From: Hyphomicrobiales bacterium
GTDB taxonomy: Bacteria; Pseudomonadota; Alphaproteobacteria; Rhizobiales; Beijerinckiaceae
Direction of reading: 5' to 3'
DNA length: 64,000 bases
Assembly: GCA_016716745.1 (NCBI GenBank)
Contig: JADJVD010000003.1
Coordinates: forward strand, 276,001-340,000
Under the pieces are notes generated by a model. That model searched no databases. It had not been told where the DNA came from and saw only the letters and a program-made list of their open reading frames with translations. Positions 16,327 through 25,245 of the stretch are shown one piece after another. The position numbers and the translations under genes were made by a program. Position 1 is the stretch's first letter; each line of letters opens with the position of its first letter.

Positions 16327-16356
16327 CCGGGATCAAGCCGCCGTCGGCGGGGCTGT

Positions 16357-17442
16357 TCAGATCCAGCCCTGCAATTCGCGGCGCACCACGTCCTCGATCA
16401 CCGCCATGCCCTGCGGGCTGTCGTTCAGGCAGGGGATGGCGGCGAATTTCTCGCCGCCGCCATGCTCGAAATATTCGCGGTTCTCGCCGCCGATCTCCTC
16501 GATCGTTTCGAGGCAGTCGGCCGAAAAGCCGGGCGTGATCACGGCGAGGCGCTTCACGCCGCCGGCGGCGAGCGCCTTCACCGTCTCGTCCGTATAGGGC
16601 TTCAGCCACTCCTCCGGCCCGAAGCGGGACTGGAAGGTCATGACGAACTCGTCGGCCGAGAAACCCATCTTTTCGCGCAGCAACCGGTGCGTCTTGGCGC
16701 AGTTGCAGTGATAGGGGTCGCCCTTGTCGAGATAGGATTGCGGCACGCCGTGGAAGGAGCAGAGGATCTTCTCCGGCGTGAAATCGAGCTTGCCCAGCTC
16801 CTCGCGCAGCGAGCTCGCCAGCGCGTCGATATAGGCGGGCTCGTCGTGATAGGGCGGGGCGATGCGCACCGCCGGCTGCCAGCGCATCTTCATCAAGCCC
16901 TCGAACAGCTTGTCGCACGCCGTCGCCGAGGTGGCGCCGGCATATTGCGGGTAGAGCGGCACGGCGAGGATCTTCTCGCAGCCCTGCGCCTGCATCGCCG
17001 CGAGGCGCTCGGCGACGGAGGGGTTGCCGTAGCGCATCGCCCAGTCGACGACGACGTGACGGCCCTTCTCGCCGAAGGCGCCGTCGGCGAGGCGCGCGGC
17101 GAGTTTCCCGGCCTGCGCGCGGGTGATCGTCTTCAGGGGGCCCTCGTCGCGCTCCCGGTTCCAGATCGTGTCGTAGTCCTTGCCCTTCTTCTGGGGGCGC
17201 GTCTGCAGGATGATCAGGTTGAGGATCGGCCACCACTTCCAGCGCGGCTCCTCGATGACGCGCCGATCCGACAGGAACTCCTTCAGGTAGCGGCGCATCG
17301 AGCGGTAGTCGGTGGCGTCCGGCGTGCCGAGATTCATCAAAAGGACGCCGACCCGGCCGAATTTGACGGGCGGATGATTGGCGGGCCAGGGGCCCTTGGC
17401 GCGCATCGCGTCGCGGCGGCTGTCGCCGTCATGCGTCGTCAT
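16357..17442 (-). CDS. hemH: Ferrochelatase
   Basis: A 361-residue protein with conserved ferrochelatase features: GVLLMNLGTP near the N-terminus, the active-site histidine H231 in CSFHGVP, and the acidic helix DCLETIEEI near the C-terminus. It inserts Fe2+ into protoporphyrin IX as the last step of haem synthesis. The N-terminal 25 residues before KFGRVGVLL are longer than in minimal homologues. It is transcribed toward the znu operon, but the Zur-like box between them suggests separate control. Confidence 0.95.
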   Translation of the reverse strand: MTTHDGDSRRDAMRAKGPWPANHPPVKFGRVGVLLMNLGTPDATDYRSMRRYLKEFLSDRRVIEEPRWKWWPILNLIILQTRPQKKGKDYDTIWNRERDEGPLKTITRAQAGKLAARLADGAFGEKGRHVVVDWAMRYGNPSVAERLAAMQAQGCEKILAVPLYPQYAGATSATACDKLFEGLMKMRWQPAVRIAPPYHDEPAYIDALASSLREELGKLDFTPEKILCSFHGVPQSYLDKGDPYHCNCAKTHRLLREKMGFSADEFVMTFQSRFGPEEWLKPYTDETVKALAAGGVKRLAVITPGFSADCLETIEEIGGENREYFEHGGGEKFAAIPCLNDSPQGMAVIEDVVRRELQGWI

Positions 17443-17616
17443 TTCGGATTCCTTCCAAACTGCGTCGCGCCGGATTTAGGGCGGGGCCGGCCGTCTGTCG
17501 ATTCCCGTCCCGTCCCGTCCCGGCCGCTCGCCGCCCTTGCGGCGCGTCGGCCCGCGCGCCAATCTGGCCGCCGACCCGCATCTCGCGCCGCGCGCGCCCA
17601 TCAGGAGCCGTTCTCC

Positions 17617-19134
17617 ATGTCCAGTCTCAATCGTCGTCAGGCGCTCATCGGCGGCTCGTCCGCCGGCCTCGCCGCGCTCGCCGCGCGCGCCGCGCTGGCG
17701 CAGGGGACGACCCGGATCACCTTCGTCCTCACCAACGACATCTACAGGATCAGCGAGGAGAAGGGGCGCGGCGGGCTGGCGCGGCTGGCGGCGGTGGTGA
17801 AGGCCGAGCGCGCCAAGGGCGGGCATGTCGTCTTCACCCATGCCGGCGACACGCTGTCGCCCTCGCTGATGTCGGGCTTCGACAAGGGCCAGCACATGAT
17901 CGCGCTGTTCAACGCGATGAAACTCGACGTCTTCGCGCCCGGCAATCACGAATTCGATTTCGGCAAGGACGAGTATCTCAAGCGCGTCGGCGAGGCGAGC
18001 TTTCCGGTGCTCGCGGCCAATCTGCGCGCCGCCGACGGTTCGGTTCTGCCCCGTCACAGCGATACGCTGGTGCGCGATTTCGGCGGCGTGAAGATCGGCT
18101 TCATCGGGCTGGCGCTGGAGGAGACGCCGCTTCTCTCCTCGCCCGGCGATCTGAAATTCGGCCCGCTGCCGGAAATCGCCGCCTCCGGCGCGCAGGCGCT
18201 GAAGCAGGGCGGCGCCGATCTTGTCGTCGTTCTGGCGCACACCGACAAGGCGATGCGCCTGCGCCTGGCCGAGACGCGCGGCGTCGATCTCGTTCTGAAC
18301 GGTCACAACCACGATCTGCACATCGCCTATGACGGCAAGGCGGTGGCCGCAGAATCGGGCGAGGACGCGCAATATGTCGTGGTGATCGACGTCGACGTGG
18401 CGGCGACCGGCGAGGGCGACAAACGCGTCGTGAAGTGGTCGCCCGCCTTCCGCATCGTCGATTCGAAGGACGTGACGCCGGACGCCGAGGTCGTGGCGCT
18501 CGTCAAGGGCTACGAGGATATGCTCTCGCAGGAGCTCGACGTCGAGATTGCGACGCTCGCCGCGCCCCTCGACAGCCGCTCGGCGACGGTGCGCGGCGGC
18601 GAGGCGGCGATCGGCAATTTCATCGCCGACGCGCTGAAGGCGGCGACCGGCGCCGATGTCGCCATCACCAATGGCGGCGGCATCCGCGCCAACAAGCAAT
18701 ACGCCGTCGGCCACAAGCTGACGCGCCGCGACGTGCTGGCCGAACTGCCCTTCGGCAACCGCACGGTGACGACGCAGATCACCGGCAAGGCGCTGCGCGC
18801 CGCGCTCGAGAACGGCGTCTCGCAGGTGGAGCAGAAGGCCGGCCGCTTCCCGCAGGTGTCGGGCCTCAAGGTCGTCGTCAACGTCTCCGCGCCGGCGGGG
18901 GCGCGCGTGCAGTCCGTCGAGGTCAACGGCGCGCCCCTCGACGAGGCGAAGACCTACACGGTCGCCACCAACGACTTCATGCTGCGCGGCGGCGACGGCT
19001 ACGGCGCGCTCGCCGGCAAGGTGAAGGCGACCGTCGATTCCGGCGGCGCGCTGATGGCGAACGACGTGATGGTGCATGCGCGCCGGGTCGCGACCGTCGA
19101 CTCCAAGGTCGAGGGGCGCGTCACGCTGAAGTAA
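17617..19134 (+). CDS. Periplasmic 5'-nucleotidase / UshA-family metallophosphatase
   Basis: A 505-residue two-domain protein. A Tat-like signal (NRRQALIGG, residues 5-13) precedes the mature start near ALAQG. The metallophosphatase domain has GDT (THAGDTLS), GNHEFDFG, LAHTD and GHNHD. The C-terminal nucleotide-binding domain has ITNGGGIR, LPFGN and NDFMLRGGDGY. The usual first metal motif D-x-H is D41-I-Y43 here, so one canonical histidine ligand is replaced by tyrosine. The ATG at 17617 is preferred because of the signal peptide and CAGGAG upstream. It probably hydrolyses nucleotides or related phosphoesters outside the cytoplasm. Confidence 0.88.
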   Translation: MSSLNRRQALIGGSSAGLAALAARAALAQGTTRITFVLTNDIYRISEEKGRGGLARLAAVVKAERAKGGHVVFTHAGDTLSPSLMSGFDKGQHMIALFNAMKLDVFAPGNHEFDFGKDEYLKRVGEASFPVLAANLRAADGSVLPRHSDTLVRDFGGVKIGFIGLALEETPLLSSPGDLKFGPLPEIAASGAQALKQGGADLVVVLAHTDKAMRLRLAETRGVDLVLNGHNHDLHIAYDGKAVAAESGEDAQYVVVIDVDVAATGEGDKRVVKWSPAFRIVDSKDVTPDAEVVALVKGYEDMLSQELDVEIATLAAPLDSRSATVRGGEAAIGNFIADALKAATGADVAITNGGGIRANKQYAVGHKLTRRDVLAELPFGNRTVTTQITGKALRAALENGVSQVEQKAGRFPQVSGLKVVVNVSAPAGARVQSVEVNGAPLDEAKTYTVATNDFMLRGGDGYGALAGKVKATVDSGGALMANDVMVHARRVATVDSKVEGRVTLK

Positions 19135-19194
19135 GGCGACACGCCGGCGCGCATCCGCCGCGAGAGCGGAGCGCCGCCGCAGGGAGGGGACGGC

Positions 19195-19917
19195 ATGTCT
19201 GGCGGAGATTTCGTGCGGCGGGACAGGGCCTGGCACCCGCCCGCCTTCACGCCGCAATACAAGACGAGCGTGTTGCGCTCGCCGCGGCGCGCGCTGCTGT
19301 CGCTCGAGCAATCCGTCGGCGAGAAGACCGGGCCGGTGTTCACGCCCGACCGGCTCGACCCGCTCGACAACGATCTTCTCGCCAACTTCCAGACCGGCGG
19401 TTCGCCGATCGGCGAGCGCATCATCCTGCACGGGCGCGTGCTCGACGAATTCGCGCGGCCCGTGCCGAACACGCTGATCGAGATCTGGCAGGCGAACGCG
19501 GCCGGGCGCTATCGACACGTCAACGACGGCTATCTCGCCCCGCTCGATCCGCATTTCGGCGGCTGTGGCCGGGCGCTGACGGACGGGGAGGGGCGCTATC
19601 ATTTCCGCACCGTGAAGCCCGGCCCCTACCCGTGGCGCAACAACGGCTCGGACTGGCGCGCCGCGCACATCCATGTCTCGGTGTTCGGCGAGGCCTTCGC
19701 GCAGCGCCTCGTGACGCAGCTCTATTTCGAGGGCGATCCGCTGATCCCGCTTTGCCCGATCGTCAACACGATTCCCGATCCGCTGGCGATCGACCTCCTG
19801 ATCGCGCGGCTCGACATGGGCGAGATGGTGCCCTTCGATTGCCTCGCCTATCGCTTCGACGTCGTGCTGCGCGGGCGACGCTCGACCTGGTTCGAGAACC
19901 GGCCGGAGGGAAACTGA
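19195..19917 (+). CDS. pcaH: Protocatechuate 3,4-dioxygenase beta subunit
   Basis: A 240-residue intradiol dioxygenase subunit. All four ferric-iron ligands are present with near-identical numbering to the Pseudomonas beta chain: Y106 (GRYRHVND), Y145 (GPYPWRN), H158 and H160 (AAHIHVSVFG). The enzyme opens protocatechuate to beta-carboxy-cis,cis-muconate. The stop is two bases before the pcaG start region (TGAGATG). No other pca gene is in the window, which is unusual because pcaHG often sit with pcaDC or pcaB. Confidence 0.95.
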   Translation: MSGGDFVRRDRAWHPPAFTPQYKTSVLRSPRRALLSLEQSVGEKTGPVFTPDRLDPLDNDLLANFQTGGSPIGERIILHGRVLDEFARPVPNTLIEIWQANAAGRYRHVNDGYLAPLDPHFGGCGRALTDGEGRYHFRTVKPGPYPWRNNGSDWRAAHIHVSVFGEAFAQRLVTQLYFEGDPLIPLCPIVNTIPDPLAIDLLIARLDMGEMVPFDCLAYRFDVVLRGRRSTWFENRPEGN

Positions 19918-19918
19918 G

Positions 19919-20512
19919 ATGCCCGTCGACTATCTCAAGGAGACGCCCTCGCAGACGGCCGGCCCCTACGTCCACATCGGCGCCCTGCCGTCGGTCGCCG
20001 GCCTGCCGGTGCGCACGCAGGAGCAGTTGCACGTCGTCGCCGGCGCGGCGAGCGCGGGCGAGCGCATCCGTCTCGAGGGCATCGTGCTCGACGGTTCGGG
20101 CGCGCCGGTGAAGGACGCGGTGCTCGAAATCTGGCAGGCGGACGGGACGGGGCGCTACAACGCGCCGGGCTTCTTCGGCTGGGGCCGCGCGGCGGCGGAC
20201 TTCAAGACCGGGGAATGGTTCTTCGAAACGGTGAAGCCGGGCGCGACGCCGTGGCGCGACGGGCGGATGCAGGCGCCGCACATCTCGGTGCTCATCTTCG
20301 CGCGCGGGATCAACATCCACCTGCACACGCGCGCCTACTTCTCCGACGAGGCGGAGGCGAACGCGGCCGACCCCGTGCTGCGCGCGATCGAGCAGCGCCA
20401 TCGCGTCGACACGCTGATCGCCGAACGCGGGGCGCGCGGCGGGCAGATCGTCTACCGCTTCGAGATCCGATTGCAGGACGACGCGCAGGAAACCGTGTTT
20501 TTCGACATGTGA
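19919..20512 (+). CDS. pcaG: Protocatechuate 3,4-dioxygenase alpha subunit
   Basis: A 197-residue subunit starting LKETPSQTAGPYVHIGALP, the standard alpha-chain opening. It shares the intradiol fold with PcaH (EIWQADGTGRYN) but lacks the iron ligands, as expected for the alpha subunit. GGAGG lies within the end of pcaH just before the ATG. It assembles with PcaH as (alpha-beta-Fe)n. It converges with the downstream PaaK-like gene, 15 bp away. Confidence 0.95.
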   Translation: MPVDYLKETPSQTAGPYVHIGALPSVAGLPVRTQEQLHVVAGAASAGERIRLEGIVLDGSGAPVKDAVLEIWQADGTGRYNAPGFFGWGRAAADFKTGEWFFETVKPGATPWRDGRMQAPHISVLIFARGINIHLHTRAYFSDEAEANAADPVLRAIEQRHRVDTLIAERGARGGQIVYRFEIRLQDDAQETVFFDM

Positions 20513-20527
20513 GCGCGCGGCGCGCGC

Positions 20528-21784
20528 TCAGCCCACGGGCCGTTCGTCGGCGATCATCTTGCCGTCGTTCGGCAGCGCGCCGGCGGCGACGAGATCGACC
20601 GAGCCCTTCAGTTTCGTCAGCGACTGCAACGTCGCGGACACCGCGGCGGCGAGCCCGTCCGCCGCCTTGCCGTTGGCCAGTTCGGCGCGCAGCAGCATCT
20701 GGTCCTGCTCGTTGGCGCGCGTGACGACGAGGCGCAGGCGTCCGAGTTCGGGATGGCGCTTGCCGATCTCGGCGACCTGCGCGGGATGCACGAACATGCC
20801 CTTCACCTTCGCCGTCTGGTCGGCGCGGCCCATCCAGCCGGCGATGCGCAGGTTGGTGCGCCCGCAGGGCGAGGGTTCGGCGATCAGCTTCGACAGGTCG
20901 CCGGTGGCGAAGCGCAGCAGCGGATAGTCGGCGTTGAGGCGCGTGACGACGATCTCGCCGACCTCGCCGGGCGCGACGGGATCGCCCGTGCCGGGCTTCA
21001 CGATCTCGAGAATCAGCCCTTCGTTGACGATCATGCCGGGAACCGGCTCGCCCGCCTCGTTCTCCGTCTCGTAGGCGATCATGCCGAGATCCGCCGTGGC
21101 GTAGGCCTGCCGCACGACGACGCCGCGCGTCTGCAACTCGGCGCGCAGCGAGGGCGGCAGCGCCGCGCCGGAGACCAGCGCGCGCTTCAGCGAGGAGACG
21201 TCGCGGCCGAGTTCCTTGCCCTTGTCGAGAATGATCTTCAGGAAGTCGGGCGTGCCCGCATAGAAGTTCGGCCGCAGATCCTCCACCGCCTCGATCTGCT
21301 GCTCGGTGTTGCCGACGCCGGCGGGAATGACGCAGGCGCCGATGGCGTGGGCGCCGCTCTCCATGATGTGGCCGCCCGGCGTCAGATGATAGGAGAAGCA
21401 GTTGAGAACGATATCGCCCTTGCGCAGACCGGCCGCATAGAGCGCGCGGCTTGCGCCCCACCAGTCCTTCGCCTGCCCCTCGGGCTCGTAGATCGGGCCG
21501 GGCGAGACCAGCATGCGCTTCAGCGCTGACGGCCGCGTCGCGGCGAGCCCGCCGAAGGGGCGCGTCTCCTTCTGCAGGCGCGTGAGGTCGGACTTGCGCA
21601 TCACCGGTACGGCGGCGAGCGCGGCGGCGTTCGAGAGCTTCGCCAGATCGACGCCGCGCAGCTGCGCGCGCAGGGCCGGCGCGCGATGGCGCGCGATGCC
21701 GAGAATGGCGCGCAGATTGCGATACAGCGCGAGATCGCGCGAGGATTGAGAGCGGGTCTCCAGGCGATCGAAATGCGCAGACAT
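20528..21784 (-). CDS. PaaK-like AMP-forming acyl-CoA ligase (phenylacetate-CoA ligase family)
   Basis: A 418-residue adenylate-forming enzyme of the phenylacetate-CoA ligase branch. Visible features include the N-terminal RAQLRGVDLAKLSNAA block, the YHLTPGGH and SGAALPPSLR motifs, the Y-D/R adenylation signature region RFATGDLSKL and the C-terminal lid GRADQTAKVKGMFVHP. It lies 44 bp downstream of livF and reads in the same direction, so it likely belongs to the branched-chain amino-acid-type transporter operon. It may activate an aromatic acid imported by that transporter. The exact substrate is unknown. Confidence 0.85.
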   Translation of the reverse strand: MSAHFDRLETRSQSSRDLALYRNLRAILGIARHRAPALRAQLRGVDLAKLSNAAALAAVPVMRKSDLTRLQKETRPFGGLAATRPSALKRMLVSPGPIYEPEGQAKDWWGASRALYAAGLRKGDIVLNCFSYHLTPGGHIMESGAHAIGACVIPAGVGNTEQQIEAVEDLRPNFYAGTPDFLKIILDKGKELGRDVSSLKRALVSGAALPPSLRAELQTRGVVVRQAYATADLGMIAYETENEAGEPVPGMIVNEGLILEIVKPGTGDPVAPGEVGEIVVTRLNADYPLLRFATGDLSKLIAEPSPCGRTNLRIAGWMGRADQTAKVKGMFVHPAQVAEIGKRHPELGRLRLVVTRANEQDQMLLRAELANGKAADGLAAAVSATLQSLTKLKGSVDLVAAGALPNDGKMIADERPVG

Positions 21785-21828
21785 CGTTTCCTCACACGTC
21801 GGACGCTAGGATAGAACGCAGGCGGCTC

Positions 21829-22665
21829 TCAAGCCAGCCAGCGCTTGCGCCGCTTGTAGTGCTTCACGTCGCGGAAGCTCTTGCGGTCGGCGCCGGCGAC
21901 GCCGAGATAGAACTCCTTCACGTCCTCGTTCTCGCGCAACGCCTTGGCCTCGCCGTCGAGAACGATGCGGCCGTTCTCCATGATGTAGCCGTAGGTGGCG
22001 TAGCGCAGCGCGATGTTGGTGTTCTGCTCGGCGAGCAGGAAGGAGACGTTTTCCTTGGAGTTGAGATCGCGCACGATCTCGAAGATTTCCTCGACGATCT
22101 GCGGGGCGAGGCCCATCGACGGCTCGTCGAGCAGGATCATCTCCGGCTTCGACATCATCGCCCGGCCGATGGCGCACATCTGCTGTTCGCCGCCGGAGGT
22201 GTAACCGGCGAGCGAGCCGCGGCGCTGCTTCAGGCGCGGGAAATAGCGATAGATCGCCTCGAGATCGCGGGCGATGGCGCTGCGCCCGTCCTTGCGGGTG
22301 AAGGCGCCGGTGAGCAGGTTCTCCTCGATGGTGAGATGGCCGAAGCAGTGGCGGCCCTCCATCACCTGAATGCAGCCGCGCTTGACGAGATCGGCCGAGG
22401 TGAGCCTGTCGGCGCGTTCGCCCTTGAACTCGATCGAGCCTTTTGTGACGTCGCCGCGCTCGGCCTTCAGGAGATTGGAGACGGCCTTCAGCGTCGTCGT
22501 CTTGCCGGCGCCGTTGGCGCCGAGAACGGCGACGATGCCGCCGCGCGGCACGGTGAGCGAGACGCCCTTCAGCACGAGGATGACGTGATCGTAGATCACC
22601 TCGATGTTGTTCACCGAGAGAATCGCGTCCTTCGAGGGCTGCGGGGCGGGCGCTTGTGTCGTCAT
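21829..22665 (-). CDS. livF: Branched-chain amino-acid-type ABC transporter ATP-binding protein, LivF
   Basis: A 278-residue ATPase: Walker A GANGAGKTT, signature YTSGGEQQM (a variant of LSGGQ seen in this LivF subgroup), Walker B MILLDEPS and GLAPQIVEEIF. The C-terminal extension after EFYLGV (KSFRDVKHYKRRKRWLA) is very basic and is typical of the subgroup found with a PaaK-like ligase. The start at 22665 fits the family; the longer open frame upstream overlaps livK out of frame. Confidence 0.93.
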   Translation of the reverse strand: MTTQAPAPQPSKDAILSVNNIEVIYDHVILVLKGVSLTVPRGGIVAVLGANGAGKTTTLKAVSNLLKAERGDVTKGSIEFKGERADRLTSADLVKRGCIQVMEGRHCFGHLTIEENLLTGAFTRKDGRSAIARDLEAIYRYFPRLKQRRGSLAGYTSGGEQQMCAIGRAMMSKPEMILLDEPSMGLAPQIVEEIFEIVRDLNSKENVSFLLAEQNTNIALRYATYGYIMENGRIVLDGEAKALRENEDVKEFYLGVAGADRKSFRDVKHYKRRKRWLA

Positions 22666-22745
22666 GGGGCGATGTCTCGATCCAGCCGATCGGCGATTTG
22701 CTTGAGGGGCGGAGGCGGCCGCGGCCGCCTCCGGTTTCGCGGCGA

Positions 22746-24074
22746 TCAGGAGGCCTTGTCGCAGGCTTCCGTGCGCTTGGGCCAGCCGGCGTTCTTGTCG
22801 GCGTAGTCCTTGGCCGCCTCCTCGAGCAGCGGGCGCACCTTGTCCTTCATCGGCTCCATCCAGTCCGAGCCCTTGGTCCACTTCTGACCGTCCCAGGAGG
22901 CGACGTAGACCTTGTGGTGGCCGTTGTGGTCGGAGCAGGAGATCTTCACGGGGGCGGCGAAGCCCTCCATGCCGAGCTCCTTCAGGCGCGCCTCGGAAAT
23001 CTCGAGGCTCTCCATGCCGCGCCGCACGTCCTCGCCGGTCACCGCCTTCTTGCCGGTGATCTTCTGCGCGTTGCGGATCGCCTCGGCGATCAGCATCGAG
23101 TTGTAGACGCCGCGGTTGTAGAGGTTCTCGCCGACCTTGGCCTTGTCGACCTGGCTCTTGCCCTTCTCCACGACGAACTTCTGGATGTCCTTGATGACCG
23201 GGAATTCCGCGCCGGCGGCGTGGAAGCTCAGGCTCTTGTAGCCCTTGGCCTGATCGGCGCCCGCGCGCGCGTCGTCGTCGCCGCCGGCCCACCACACGCC
23301 GACGAGCTTCTCCATCGGGAAGTTGACCTTGGCGGCCTCCTTCACGGCGGTCGGGTTCATCGCGCCCCAGCCCTGCAGGTAGATCCAGTCGGGCCGGTCG
23401 CGGCGCACGCCGAGCCAGAGCGCGGACTGGTTCTGCATCTCGGCGGCCGCCACCGGATAGAGCTTCAGCTCGAAGCCGTAATCCTTGGCGAGCTTCTCGA
23501 GCAGCGTGATCGGCTCCTTGCCGAACGGCGCGTCGAGATGGATGAGGCCGATCTTCTTGCCCTTCAGCTTGTCGAGCCCGCCTTCCTTGTCGGCGACGTG
23601 CTTGATGAAGACGGAGGCGCCGTCCCAATAGGTCGCCGGCGGATTGAAGATCCACGGGAAGATATTGCCGTCAGCCGAGGCCGAGAGGCCGTAGGCCATC
23701 GACAGCATCGGGATCTTGTCGACCGCGGCCTTGGGGATCAGCTGCAGCGTGATGCCGGTGGAGTAGGGCGAGGTGATGACCGGGTTCTTGCCCTTCACCT
23801 GCTCGTAGCACTCGACGCCCTTCTTGGTGTCGTAGCCGGTCTCGCATTCCTCGATCAGCAGCTTCACGCCGCCGATGCCGCCGTCGCGCTCGTTCAGCAT
23901 GTTCAGATAGTCCGACATGCCGTTGGCGATCGGGATGCCGGAGCCGGCGAAGGCGCCGGTGCGATAGGTGAACAGCGGCACGTAGATCGCGTCCTGCGCG
24001 GACGCTGCGACCGGCAGCGCGGTGGCGAGCGCGACGCCCGCGGCCGTGGCCAGAGCCAGTGTGCGAATTTTCAT
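22746..24074 (-). CDS. livK: ABC transporter substrate-binding protein, LivK type (Peripla_BP_6)
   Basis: A 442-residue periplasmic protein with a signal peptide (MKIRTLALATAAGVALATA..., cleavage near ASAQ). The mature part is a type I binding fold (NGMSDYLNMLNERDGGIGG, then SPYSTGITLQLIPKA). It is longer than leucine-binding LivK (about 370 residues) and contains a variable insert around GDDDARAGADQA. GGGAGG precedes the ATG at 24074. It is encoded between livF and livM, as usual for this subgroup, whose ligands include aromatic and other carboxylic acids. Confidence 0.9.
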   Translation of the reverse strand: MKIRTLALATAAGVALATALPVAASAQDAIYVPLFTYRTGAFAGSGIPIANGMSDYLNMLNERDGGIGGVKLLIEECETGYDTKKGVECYEQVKGKNPVITSPYSTGITLQLIPKAAVDKIPMLSMAYGLSASADGNIFPWIFNPPATYWDGASVFIKHVADKEGGLDKLKGKKIGLIHLDAPFGKEPITLLEKLAKDYGFELKLYPVAAAEMQNQSALWLGVRRDRPDWIYLQGWGAMNPTAVKEAAKVNFPMEKLVGVWWAGGDDDARAGADQAKGYKSLSFHAAGAEFPVIKDIQKFVVEKGKSQVDKAKVGENLYNRGVYNSMLIAEAIRNAQKITGKKAVTGEDVRRGMESLEISEARLKELGMEGFAAPVKISCSDHNGHHKVYVASWDGQKWTKGSDWMEPMKDKVRPLLEEAAKDYADKNAGWPKRTEACDKAS

Positions 24075-24138
24075 CAGTTCCTCCCTTGGACGTCTGTTTT
24101 TTTCCACCCTAGGCCCCAACTGCGCCTCGGCCCCGCCC

Positions 24139-25236
24139 TCAATAGGGGAACGGCCAGATGCGCAATTTCTGCTTCGCGATCTGCCAGAGACGCGCCAGTC
24201 CGTGCGGCTCGACGATCAGGAAGAAGATGATCAGCGCGCCGGTGAGCATGACGCGCAGATGTTCGATGGTCGCCGCCGAGATCGGCGCGCCGGACCAGTT
24301 GGCGATCGCGCCGAGGACGATCGGCATGATGTAGATCAGCGCCGCGCCGAAGAACGAGCCGACGAGGCTGCCGAGGCCGCCGATGATGATCATCGACAGC
24401 ACGAAGAAGCTCTGGCGGATGGAGAACACCTCCGGCTCGGCGCCGGTGGCGTACCAGAAGAACACCATCATCGCGCCGGCGACGCCGCAATAGAAGGACG
24501 ATACGGCGAAGGCGAGCAGCTTGGCCGGCAGAAGCTGGATGCCCATGAGCTGGGCGGCGATGTCCATGTCGCGCACCGCCATCCAGGAGCGTCCGATGCG
24601 GCCGTGAATGAGGTTGGAGGCGACCCACGTCATGCCCGCGACGACCGCCAGCACGACGAAATAGCGCGCCAGCGGCGTGGCGTTGGCGCCCGTCACCGCG
24701 AGACCGAACAGCGTCCGCTCCGGCACCTCGATGGCGCCGGAGGCGTTGTAGTTGAACAGCCAGGGAATGCGCACGAAACACCACTGCAGGAAGAACTGCG
24801 CGGCGAGCGTGGCGACGGCGAGATAGAAGCCCTTGATGCGCAGCGAGGGCAGGCCGAACAGCACGCCGACGAGGCAGGAAAAGACGCCCGAGACGACCAC
24901 CCAGATGACGATCGGCACATCCGGAAAGATCGTCGTCAGCTTGTAGCAGGCGAAGGCGCCGACGCCCATGAAGGCGCCGGAGCCCAGCGACATCAGGCCC
25001 GTATAGCCGGTGAGGATGTTCAGCCCGATCGCCGCCAGCGCGAAGATCAGGAACGGAATCATGATCACTTGCAGGAAATAGTTGCCCGTCGCCGGGAACA
25101 GCATGGCGAAGAGCGGCACGCCCACCGCCACGGCGAGCAGCATCAGGCCGAGCGCGATCCGATCCTGAAGGATCGGGAACACGGCCATATCCGCGGCGTA
25201 GGTCGTCTTGTACTGGCCTGTCTCGCGATAGAACAT
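24139..25236 (-). CDS. livM: Branched-chain amino-acid-type ABC permease, LivM
   Basis: A 365-residue membrane protein with about ten hydrophobic segments. It carries LivM signatures such as LNILTGYTGLMSLGSGAFMGVG and GGLGSLVGSFFGAA. A hydrophilic N-terminus (FYRETGQYKTTYAAD) precedes the first helix, typical of the subgroup. It partners LivH, 10 bp upstream, in forming the translocation channel. Confidence 0.93.
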   Translation of the reverse strand: MFYRETGQYKTTYAADMAVFPILQDRIALGLMLLAVAVGVPLFAMLFPATGNYFLQVIMIPFLIFALAAIGLNILTGYTGLMSLGSGAFMGVGAFACYKLTTIFPDVPIVIWVVVSGVFSCLVGVLFGLPSLRIKGFYLAVATLAAQFFLQWCFVRIPWLFNYNASGAIEVPERTLFGLAVTGANATPLARYFVVLAVVAGMTWVASNLIHGRIGRSWMAVRDMDIAAQLMGIQLLPAKLLAFAVSSFYCGVAGAMMVFFWYATGAEPEVFSIRQSFFVLSMIIIGGLGSLVGSFFGAALIYIMPIVLGAIANWSGAPISAATIEHLRVMLTGALIIFFLIVEPHGLARLWQIAKQKLRIWPFPY

Positions 25237-25245
25237 GAGCGTGTC

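Noticed and set aside
17443..17470. An Irr/ICE-like box (TTTCGGA...TCCAAA) upstream of hemH
   Set aside because: The match to the ICE consensus is poor and the bases overlap the purine-rich ribosome site, which explains the pattern.
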